A DNA stretch of 41,860 nt from Apostichopus californicus. Taxonomy: Eukaryota > Echinodermata > Holothuroidea > Aspidochirotida > Stichopodidae. A program made the translations under genes and the position numbers. The notes under the pieces were generated by a model, which made no database searches, was not told where the DNA came from, and saw nothing but the letters and a program-made list of their open reading frames with translations. Each line of letters begins with the position of its first letter. Positions within the stretch are counted from its first letter, which is position 1. The stretch is from assembly GCA_020650975.1 (NCBI GenBank), contig JAIPMN010000500.1, positions 1,320 through 43,179 on the forward strand, written 5' to 3'. Below are positions 33,401 to 41,860 of this stretch, in pieces.

Positions 33401-36400
33401 GTTTTTCTTAAGTTTGTTACCATTACCGACAATAACCAGTATGTCTAAATAATGTTGTGCCTTCTTGTGCCTTCCTGGTTAGAATTAGTCTGTTATTCCT
33501 TCTTCTCACGTTGTTACAATATACTTGAGAATCAATTTTATTTATGATCCATTCTGTTATAAAAAAGCTTACAATAATAAAAAAGTTCAAATACTCAAAG
33601 AATGAAATTAATTGACAAAAATTCCATTATTTTTTTTTCAATTCTTACCGGTAAGTGTATGTACTATTGCTGTGGTTTCCACATCGTAGAGGTTGGCGGT
33701 CCTATCCCATGATGCGGTGATCAGTTGCTCCCCTCCGGCCATCCAATCAGCTGAGATGATGACACTTGTATGGCCTTCCAGCTGGCATTGTGCAGACTTT
33801 ACAAAGATGGTGTTCTCATTATCACCTACAAAAGAACGGTGGAACAGGGATCTGAACCAGTGAACCTCAGAGTTACAAGCCCGCCGGGCTCTAACAACTG
33901 AGCTATCTAGCTATCTGTAGCTGGTGGCAATTCCAAGAGTACCCTCTACTAATACATGCATACTGTGTAATGAGCTATCACACCCTCCTCAAGTTCATTC
34001 TATACAACCCAGAAAGTGACAGGGATTTCAAGTGAAAGTCAGCTTTTTAATTTATATTATATAATAGAAAATTGACTGGGTGTCTTACCCATTAATTTTC
34101 CCTTGTTTATTTACTTATAAAATAAAGAGTTGAGGGATGTTTAATCATTCTTTAATCTTTTCAAGCTCTTTTTACTGGAACCAATTTGAATATGAGGCTT
34201 TCTGTAAGTTTATAATGGGAAGGGGAAGGGTTGGAGAGTGAAAGCATTGCTTTATTCAGATTACTTTTTCTGAAATAACTGCAGCCAACCTTGTCAAGAA
34301 CTGACACCATTGTAATACAACATACAATTGATATCTCACTTTTCAAACATGCGGTCACATGGATAGAAGCCTAACCATTTACAAACAAGAATATAAGAAA
34401 AGATTCCTGGGCCTTAAGAAGATTTTTTCTTCCCGAAGCTTGATCACCATAATACTGTCTAAACAGATACACAAAACACCTTTCAAACATGTTACTGTTT
34501 GTGTGTCCACTTTTAGGGACTCTACCAGCTGTGGGCATTGATTTTACTTAATTGTGATAATTGCACCTTTTGCCATCATAATCACTCTCCCCCTCATCTC
34601 ATCATCTCCAAACAGATGAAAGTGTCTTGCACCAAAAAACCCAAAATAAAACAAACTTACTTTTACAAGCATAACCCATACCTTCCACACCAAAGGAAAC
34701 ATCAATAAACTTTACGAGCAGAATGGTAACACGATAGTAGGTATTTCATTCCCGTGTTGCTAACCAACTAGGACTAAAACGGTTGACCTGCACGTTAACG
34801 CCAGAATGCAACACAGGATATTCTTTCAACAGTTAAACAAGTGAATTATTTAGCCCTTAGTACAGATACAAATTACAGATGAATAACAAAACAAAACAAA
34901 ATGTTTCCCAATGGCCATTGTTTGATCATGGACAGAGTTGGCTTTATAATATAATGTGCCTCTTAAAGAATGATTTTTACACAATCCTTGATAGAGACAA
35001 AGTACAAAGGTTCTCAAAATTATATTAAATGGTCACTTACCATCTAGATCATCTTTATCTGAGCCGTCCAGATCATCACCGGACGAAGGGCAGGACTTTT
35101 GCTAAAAGGGTGTGAATAACGTTAATTCAAATGTTAATTAAAAACTGGACTTTGGACAGAAATCTGGACTTTGGATAGACAGACAATTCTTGATTTTGAT
35201 TAACTCAGCTTGGCTTGAGCTGAATGAAGTTAAGTGTAACTTAACTGACCATTCTATTATTCAAACAATTCAAATAAATTTATATTTTAATGCAATATGC
35301 ATCCGCTCCATTAATTCTCTTGGGTAATTTGCAATGAAATCCCATCCACTGCATCCCTCTGTTCAACATTATCTGTCGCCTGTGCATGAACTGTCATTGA
35401 ATAATTAATGAAATAAGTCAAAAAGTGAATAGGTTCTGATGAGGTAAAAGTAAAAAATTTCCTCACTACAACAACTATTATAGAATTAATGTTAAACAAT
35501 TTTGTTTTTACTCACTGGGATTTCGCTGGGCTGCACTGGATTAAGTGGTATAGTTGATTTCCATATGTGAGCTGTGTGGTCACCAGAACCTGGACAAACA
35601 GATAAAGGAAACTTGTTAATACGCTATTACTTCCATAAACCTTTCTTCATTCGCTGAGTTATTTTCTATCATTTGATCTTCCCGGAAATACCTGCCAATT
35701 TTTGAGAATGTTGAAGCACTGAATCCATTCCACATGAAAAATCAACACGATGCTGTAGATCATCTCGAGAGAAATGTTCTACAGAAAAATGTTACCAAAT
35801 GTGGCATGAGGCATATGACATCATCTTTGAGTTATTTTGCATTAGTGCTCTTCAGCTTTTAAGAATATTCTAGCAAATGCAACAATGATCCAGTGTCTCC
35901 CACATTCAAACTTCCCAAGATTTTAGCCATTTTGATCATGTAACGATGAAAACTACTGAGTTCTGATAGGTTAAAGTGACTTCAATCTCTTGGGACTTTT
36001 TTTCAGATTTTTCGGATACTTACACGAGTATAGTTCTTCCATTTCTGGTGGAATCTGGTCCAAGGGGAGGGGGGGGGTGGGAAGGGAAGGGAAGGGGAGG
36101 AGAATTGCAGGTACCACTTTCTTTTATAATAAGGAATCAAATTCCATTTGGGGCTATTAAGGTCCCTATAGTATAAAGATTGCAAAATTCATACCTGTTA
36201 ACACAAGTGGTTCTGTGGCATGGAATCTGATAGAATTAACTGAACCTTTATGACCTTGGTATTGTAGAAGACACACACCAGTCTCCAGACACCATAAGCG
36301 GGCAGTCCGATCTTTAACAATAAGACAAGAGAAAAGGTCAACTCAAAGGATGAAAGGACAAGCTCTTGCACTAATCCAAATAAGTTTGTGCATTTGTTGG

Positions 36401-39400
36401 TTAACAGTTTAACAACATTAGCACATCCTCCCATTATAACAGCATGTTAAACATCTCAAATAGAAGGAACGTGGTCCAAAATGTAACGAATATACCCTCG
36501 TGTTAAACCACTCACCAGCAGATGCTGTTCCAAGGTATGATACGTCCCCCTTCGAGACCGAAACTTCCCAAACACCGTCGCTGTGACCACGAAAATGGCG
36601 GACAATTTGGCAGCCAGAGCCTCCTGTGCCCTTGAAATTGATGACTTTCTGTAATATTAAACAAAAACCAAAATTAGATACCAATCAGTTAAGATTTGAA
36701 GATATTTACTGCCTTGGAAGAACAGATGAGAAGAACCAAATCAATACTAGGAACAAATTGTACTTTGATTGTGAATTTTATTACTAGAAGTAAGGAGTAA
36801 TTCTCCAATAAAATTACATTTCTAGAATGTGAAACTGATAAGAAAGAGGGCGGTACACAGGGTAGTGGCCAGTCCATTGGGGTAAGGTCGGCTTTGGAAC
36901 GGTTCCCATGTGGGTCTTTGCAACAGTGAAGCAGTAGTTGTCTGAGGATAGCTATGTGACATGTGAAGTAATTTAAAGTGTAAGCAAGGATAGTGCAACA
37001 CTAACAGCATTTCAAGACTTGAAAATATGATAAGATTTTCTTTTTCTGAATAAAGCTTGTTGACACATCTTCTGCATTTATTTTCGTGACAGAGTTTTTT
37101 ATTTTAAAACAGCTGGAATGATCAACCTCTGAAAGGATAAATAGATGGACAGAAACCATGTAGTGAGCCACAGGGTTACCTGGGAGGGTATGTTTCTTAA
37201 GGAGATAGGCAAGAGATGATTTAAGAAATATAAATGATTATTCATTTCGCTTAAAAACGGTCAGAAATATCTATACTACTCGCCAGCAGGATAAAATCAC
37301 AATATTTGTGATAGCTGTGCAAATTTATCAGAATTTTCCACAGTTCCTGAATGATTATAATAGTTACCTTGTTAGTTCCTGTTTTCTGTTTGGGTTTCAT
37401 TATCAACTGGGTTAATTGGTTCGAGGCTGAGTGGAAGAAACAGAGCTTGAAATAATTTATATCTTACAGAGAGCTTAGATATATTCTGACCATGAGATCC
37501 CCCCAAACTTACTGGTTTGGGCATTTACGAACGAGGATACTTACCTGTCTCCTTAACCTATGCACACCTATCTACGTAAGCCTAATAACTGGAAACATAA
37601 TTGCACTGCGCCCCACCCCCCCCTCCCCACAATGACCTCATACATGGTCACTGTCCTCCTCCATCCGCATCTACCCATTCCTCTCAGCTGAATTGAAAGG
37701 ATAGCATAGAAAATGCTTCCATGTGCATTAATTAGCTACATGGCATGATTAATGATAGAATGTCTACAAAACAAAAAGCACACCTAGGCCATTTCCTGTG
37801 ATGAAGAATCATTAACTGTCAAACTATGAATCAAGATGGCTACTGGATACATAAGACTGTTTCCCAAATTCTCACTGATTCAAATAATGCAACTCTGAAA
37901 ACTGACCAATGAGAGGGAATGACAGATCTTCTCAATTTTTTAAATCATGCAACTCTCCTGTATATTCCCAAGTTTGGTAATTTTTTTATAGTTTCTTCAG
38001 TTTTAATCATCTTAGAATGGAGGTGATAACAAAATCCAAAGAGAATTACAAGAACTACATTACAAGAATTACAAGAACTACAAAAAGAGAATTACATTTC
38101 AATTTTCATCAGCATTTTGAGGGACTTGCAGAGGAGAAGATAAACATTCCTTGATAACATATGTTTGCATTTACTGGTGCCCAGTTTATACAAACTATCT
38201 TGATCAACTGATCATTCCATTTAACTAACAGGAAAAGATAACTAGTCTTTGCACACTTTCAATTTAAATACTTTGAAACTCATAAAACTGTTTTCAAAGA
38301 AGATGCAGATGGACAAAAAATGTCACAATTTAATACCTTTGCTTTTGACACTTAATTTGGATGAACTATCTGGTTGATCCATGGAAGGGGTGGTTGCGTC
38401 TGATGTCGGAGTTTTACCACTCTGCAGACTCTCGAGTCTCTCTGTCAGGGTATCAACTTTTTCTTGTACTAAAAGAAAGACAATAAAAGAGCATAGTGAC
38501 AACATAGCAAGAGTAAACAAGTATTTCCTTGGTTAATTAGTACTGCACATACATGATAGTAGCACTGTGCAGGTTAGTAAATACATTGGCGTTGTATAGC
38601 TTTGTTCATATACTATACTGCCAAGCTTGAAATTTAAGGTAATGTGTAGCCATGATGCTTCATGGATTGTTGAACACAAATTTGGAGAATGTCTCAAATG
38701 TGGGGCTCCATGTAAAGTGTCTGATAAGTCATACAATTTTGTTTTTTTAAGTTCCAATCAGTTTCTTTGAAATGTAATACCTTCCCATATGTGTACATCA
38801 ATAAACATTTCATAGTTTCGGTGTTTGTTAGCAGTTTACCTCTTGCCAAAGTAAATCTATTTAGCAATTATACAATTTTGTTACTGCCATATATGTGTAC
38901 CTTTAGTGTATAGTTTGTACATTGGCTGTTGTGCATTTACTGCAGAAATTTTAGACACCCAACACAAACTTTAGATTTAATGTTTTGTCTTGCCACATGT
39001 TGGCAAAATACTAAATTGCCAAGTGTTTTATGACATATTCTTCATTCTGAATGAACTACACATATTAAAGCCATAGTATTTACAGTTCCAGTAATTATGT
39101 AATCATAGCTGAAATTCATCCATCTTCATCCTCAGACTTAAAGATATATTTGAGAAAATTGCTATCTATATCATTGTAATATTGTTTTTACATGACAGAA
39201 ATGGAGAAACAATGGGGAAAGCTTTGCAATAAACCATCAACATACAATTTAAGTTTCTAAAACTATCAGCAGGACTAATTTTGTTACCTTCTGCCTATTA
39301 TTCAGGATGTTTCTCCTTATTATTCAGCAAACAACAATACTTAAAAATATGACAATATGGTTTGGCTAAAATTATGGACTGAAAAATATACATTCCCACT

Positions 39401-39599
39401 CACAATTAAGATTTTCTGCATACACCCCTTCAAACTCAGACTCTATCTGCGAGAAAAGCTTCCATAGCTTTGACCGCAAGGCATCTGGCAGGATGCTTTC
39501 ACTCTCGGACATTCTGGGATGAGAAAAATCTGCATCTCTACCTCGTCTCCCTGACATGCGATGTTTACCCGACTTCTTAAAATTAGTTTCGATCGGCAT
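30313..39599 (-). CDS. WDR37: WDR37, WD40-repeat protein, complete, 12 coding exons
   Basis: Minus-strand join of 39599-39404, 38468-38337, 37426-37368, 36648-36516, 36311-36195, 35589-35516, 35101-35041, 33825-33649, 33217-33076, 32459-32325, 31660-31546 and 30432-30313: 1461 nt, 486 residues plus stop, every junction in frame at GT-AG sites. Human WDR37 is 494 residues. Layout: basic, Ser-rich N-terminus; conserved helix/coiled-coil (about 38-84, [20 protein letters not shown]); variable linker; WD repeats at about 150-182, 193-223, 275-305, 317-347, 361-391, 410-433 and 448-480, with clear GH...W/F-D ends such as [12 protein letters not shown] and [15 protein letters not shown]. An acidic Ser/Asp linker (about 238-262) separates repeats two and three, as in vertebrates. 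The family is a beta-propeller scaffold that pairs with PACS1/PACS2 and affects calcium handling and vertebrate development. The start is conserved (MPIE versus MPTE in human); an acceptor-like AATAG lies 3 bp upstream of it, implying a 5' untranslated exon further away. Confidence 0.97.
31008..31357. mobile_element. hAT-like miniature element in the last WDR37 intron
   Basis: About 350 bp. Left end CAAGGGTGGGCAACCTA and right end read inverted CAGGGGTGGGCAACCTT. Flanks TTTAACGG and TTTAACCC form a worn 8-bp duplication if the ends are shifted by one base. GCGGCCC motifs recur inside. No coding capacity. Confidence 0.75.
31546..31660 (-). CDS. WDR37: WDR37 coding exon 11 (residues 409-447, WD repeat 6)
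   Basis: Encodes [19 protein letters not shown] and [19 protein letters not shown], nearly identical in pattern to the human segment. Acceptor TCTAATATACAG, donor ACAG|GTGAGT. Confidence 0.96.
31959..31999. repeat. A-rich microsatellite (AAAT-type)
   Basis: Low-complexity run of A with scattered T (AATAAATAAATAAA) in the intron between WDR37 exons 10 and 11. Confidence 0.8.
32244..32318. repeat. Degenerate tandem repeat next to the WDR37 exon 10 donor
   Basis: Repeats of ATTGCCATGTTG/TCATGTTGCC-like units (about 10-20 bp, imperfect). On the gene strand they start about 6 bp after the intron's GTAAGT and read as ACAACATGGCA units. Confidence 0.75.
32325..32459 (-). CDS. WDR37: WDR37 coding exon 10 (residues 364-409, WD repeat 5)
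   Basis: Encodes [15 protein letters not shown] and [16 protein letters not shown]. Acceptor TTGATCTTACAG, donor ATAG|GTAAGT. A degenerate tandem repeat follows directly after the donor. Confidence 0.96.
33076..33217 (-). CDS. WDR37: WDR37 coding exon 9 (residues 317-363, WD repeat 4)
   Basis: Encodes [36 protein letters not shown] and VFQGHS. Acceptor CACTTCCCTCAG, donor GCGA|GTAAGT. Confidence 0.96.
33649..33825 (-). CDS. WDR37: WDR37 coding exon 8 (residues 258-316, WD repeat 3)
   Basis: Encodes [19 protein letters not shown] and [15 protein letters not shown]. Acceptor TTCTTTTGTAG, donor ACCG|GTAAGA. A tRNA-derived repeat lies directly upstream of the acceptor. Confidence 0.96.
33841..33910 (-). 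repeat. tRNA-derived repeat remnant (Thr-like, anticodon loop CTTGTAA)
   Basis: On the minus strand it shows a tRNA A box with a perfect D stem (GCTCAGTTGTTAGAGC), an anticodon-loop sequence CTTGTAA (TGT) and a B box GGTTCAGATCCC. The anticodon, T and acceptor stems no longer pair well, so it is a SINE head or tRNA relic, not a working tRNA. Confidence 0.6.
35041..35101 (-). CDS. WDR37: WDR37 coding exon 7 (61 bp, residues 238-257)
   Basis: Encodes the acidic linker [20 protein letters not shown] between WD repeats 2 and 3, corresponding to the Asp/Glu-rich linker in vertebrate WDR37. Acceptor CCCTTTTAG, donor GATG|GTAAGT. Confidence 0.92.
35516..35589 (-). CDS. WDR37: WDR37 coding exon 6 (residues 213-237)
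   Basis: Completes repeat 2 with [11 protein letters not shown] and begins the linker. Acceptor TGTTTGTCCAG, donor CCCA|GTGAGT. Confidence 0.94.
36060..36103. repeat. G-rich low-complexity tract in a WDR37 intron
   Basis: Purine run with a GGGGGGGG core and AAGGG repeats on the plus strand, between WDR37 exons 5 and 6. A similar G-run is at about 30512-30547 just upstream of the last exon. Confidence 0.8.
36195..36311 (-). CDS. WDR37: WDR37 coding exon 5 (residues 174-213)
   Basis: Ends WD repeat 1 ([12 protein letters not shown]) and starts repeat 2 ([14 protein letters not shown]). Acceptor TTATTGTTAAAG, donor ACAG|GTATGA. Confidence 0.95.
36516..36648 (-). CDS. WDR37: WDR37 coding exon 4 (residues 130-173, start of WD repeat 1)
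   Basis: Acceptor TTTAATATTACAG, donor GCTG|GTGAGT. Contains [19 protein letters not shown] and LGTASA, matching the first WD repeat of the family. Confidence 0.95.
37368..37426 (-). CDS. WDR37: WDR37 coding exon 3 (59 bp, residues 110-129)
   Basis: Small exon between acceptor TTCTTCCACTCAG and donor AAG|GTAACT. It encodes [20 protein letters not shown]. The frame is fixed by its neighbours; the start aligns with human KASHSTSQLSQKLK, the rest is divergent. Confidence 0.88.
38337..38468 (-). CDS. WDR37: WDR37 coding exon 2 (residues 66-109)
   Basis: Acceptor CTTTCTTTTAG, donor AAAG|GTATTA. Encodes [16 protein letters not shown], the end of the coiled-coil, then a Ser/Thr/Pro/Asp-rich linker. 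Confidence 0.92.
39404..39599 (-). CDS. WDR37: WDR37 coding exon 1 (residues 1-65)
   Basis: Starts at ATG 39599-39597 and ends AATT|GTGAGT. Encodes the basic, Ser-rich N-terminus and the conserved [20 protein letters not shown] helix. CCTGAATAG just before GTCATG looks like a splice acceptor, so untranslated sequence probably continues in an upstream exon. Confidence 0.93.
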
Positions 39600-41527
39600 G
39601 ACCTATTCAGGAATAAATGCACGTAAGAAAAAGATAACAAACTAGGAGCAGCAAGTAATTCCAACTCTCACACCATAGGGTCATTAAGCCCTGACCAGTC
39701 AAAGCTTCTGTACATTGCTTCTGCCTTTGAACTTGCATACTAGATAGCCTTTTCACTATCATTAATTGTCTGTTGTTTTGCAAATTTTCAGAGAAAGTTG
39801 ATGTTCACAGCAATTACAGCTAACACTTTGGAAGGGCATGGTATCAATGGACTTCACTGGATAAATAAGGTAACAGCACATCCCACAACACACCTGAATG
39901 CAGAAATTGATATTCTGATGCTTCCATGGGAGATCGATTATAGTAACCACAGGAACCAGTGCTTCCCACCAATGGAGAATAAGGTAATTTGCCATTGTTT
40001 TCCTTTGCCAAGGGTCCCCCTCTAAACAACCTATGGACAACCTTTAGCTGGACTGGATAGGCTGTAGTTTACAAATCCTGATGAACTGGCTTTCGGCCAA
40101 GGACACCATCGATTCTCTTCTTTTATTCTTAGTAACTTAACAGTTGCACTTGATTGATTTGCAATATCAGTTTAGCACATGTGTGCAGTACTTCAGAAGT
40201 ACCTTTCATCACTTTTCAGAACCAGGGACCAAAAAGCCTGTCAAGCTAACCCTAAGCTTCTCCGGACGATGTTGTTGAAGATGGGACTAGCCAAACTAAC
40301 TCCACTTTGATCAGGGATACCAATAAAATTGTAAGAATCATAAATGCACCCAATTTGTGCAGCTTATCATAATAGTTGACTGAAAGCTTTGCTGCAGACT
40401 AAGATGTTGTTATTGCAAACACAATGTGGCCCATATGTGTATTGCACACAGTGCATATTGAAATCTGTGAAAATACATCCTTACAGACCTAAAATGGCAA
40501 TGGATTTAGATTTTTTTGTGTTGTTTATATTTTGACGACAACAAACATTATCAGTCACCAAAGTTCATCAGTTACTTAGGGCGGAATACTCCACATAGAG
40601 TCTATATCAATCAGGAAAAGTGCCAAAAAGCATTTTTTAAAGAAGATCATCTGGTTTGACATGTAATCAAAGAAAATTTTTTTTTTGTGGTTTGGATCCT
40701 TAAGAGCATGAATGGAAGTACATGTGATGCAACAACTGAGGCAATTTCAGACCACTTTAGACCTCTCAGGAGTAGTGTACGGAAATTGTTTACTACTATT
40801 TTAAAGTGAAGAGGTTTGTTTACAAGTGAAGTACCTCAGGCTCTCATAGTGAAAAATCTTCAAGGTGATGATATGGAAAATTGATGGTGCAATGAATGGG
40901 CAACTTGTCAGCCATCCAGTTGTGGGTAGGGTTTGGCTAGTGAGAACTTAAACAACTTACAAGGACTTAGAGCCCACATTACTTTGACGATCTAAAGTGT
41001 GTTAGTCAATGGGGCAATTATATGTAGTATGCTACCATACGATACATACTACATAGGCCTAGGCTAGATAGATAGATGCATAGGACTAGAGTACATTGTA
41101 ATATTGTATAGAATACGAAGGGCCTCAGTTAAACAGCAAACCTTTAAATTGTACCTGACAAGTGTCGGTTAGGATCTTTGAAGCAAAATAAGACGTCTCA
41201 ATTCTACCAACTTAAGGCAGAAAACGTGATGATGATTCCAGAAAAGATTAGGTTTAGGTAATCACCTCTCCTTGTCACTGATCCGGGCTTATGTTTTTCG
41301 GTAATTGGCTTTCACGGATGTCTGTAAACGTTGAGTCCTTCATGCGAGAGTGACAGCAACTAAGTTTCGCCCATGGCTGGTAACTAGCCAATTAAATCAA
41401 TCAGATTAGCCAAAAATTTATATATACGCTCCTACATTTTGTGATAGACAGACTCCTAAACCGGAAAATTTGTGATACCGTATGAAGTTTCGTGCCACGG
41501 ATTAAAAAAACAGCCAATACCTGGGAA
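39600..41527. other. 5' flank of WDR37; no coding exon recognised
   Basis: Should contain the untranslated first exon(s) and promoter of WDR37, but no position can be fixed. On the minus strand, AGCCAAT-like (CCAAT box) motifs occur near 41306. Open frames here are short and unrecognised. Confidence 0.4.
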
Positions 41528-41860
41528 CAGGCGCGTAGCCAAGGGGGGTGTTTTGGGTGTTCAAACACCCCCCATGGCCCAAGTGCCCCCAAAAAATATA
41601 TGCAGAAAACACCAGTGACTTGGAAAGATACGCTAGTGATAATTATCGCACCCTCCTCCGGGCCTCACTCGAGTCTCTTCCAATCCTCCTTACAACGATG
41701 CACTTTGTACTGTATAATATACCGTTAACTCTTTGGGTTCCCAGTTTGCTAGTCAACAGACTTCTACAGTCCAAACGAAGGGGAACTCTATAGGTCCGCA
41801 ATTCCCTTGATCTTTTTATCTCTGATTCCCCAAATTATCCTTCTTACAGTTCAAACTTTT
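41528..41860. mobile_element. Left end of a hAT-like element related to 23878-24190 (right end not found in the window)
   Basis: Begins CAGGCGCGTAGCCAAGGGGG, the same terminus as the 23878 element, followed by an 11-bp perfect hairpin GGGGGGTGTTT/AAACACCCCCC (41543-41553 and 41563-41573). No matching right end is seen before the window stops, so its length is unknown. Confidence 0.65.

Noticed and set aside
39443-39664. Second minus-strand open frame over WDR37 exon 1
   Set aside because: Wrong frame; the frame starting at 39599 matches the conserved WDR37 N-terminus and joins exon 2 correctly.

Overview
This is nuclear DNA from an animal: about 42 kb, AT-rich, intron-rich and full of small transposon relics. 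It carries two recognisable protein genes that point towards each other. Both proteins read as full-length invertebrate versions of vertebrate proteins. The mixture of hAT-type and TTAA-type miniature elements, a CR1/L2-like LINE tail and tRNA-derived repeats fits a marine invertebrate, perhaps a deuterostome such as an echinoderm. The exact taxon cannot be read from the sequence.

Left part (1-14234, + strand): an ADAR2-type RNA adenosine deaminase. Its coding sequence falls into only two exons, 3485-5031 and 13706-14234, separated by an 8.7-kb intron. Together they encode 686 residues: a basic nuclear-localisation stretch, two double-stranded-RNA-binding domains and a complete deaminase domain with all zinc, catalytic and base-flipping residues. 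A LINE 3' fragment lies upstream. The intron holds a hAT miniature element, a tRNA-like sequence, a polypurine tract and a TTAA-flanked miniature element.

Middle part (14235-30312): no coding exon was recognised. It contains the ADAR 3' untranslated region and intergenic DNA, with several miniature transposons whose target-site duplications can still be read.

Right part (39599 down to 30313, - strand): WDR37, a WD40-repeat protein. All 12 coding exons could be joined in frame at consensus splice sites, giving 486 residues. Introns contain a hAT element, a tRNA-derived remnant against one splice acceptor, and a tandem repeat beside one splice donor. The last 2.2 kb (39600-41860) is upstream of WDR37 and ends in the left end of another hAT-like element.

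In vertebrates, WDR37 and ADARB2 are also neighbours and, as I recall, also convergent. The arrangement here therefore looks like ancient conserved linkage. The two proteins have no known shared pathway: ADAR edits adenosine to inosine in nuclear double-stranded RNA, while WDR37 is a scaffold that binds PACS proteins. I saw no wholly new system. The most unusual items are the conserved gene pair, the two-exon ADAR, and the well-preserved miniature elements with subterminal G/C hairpins.
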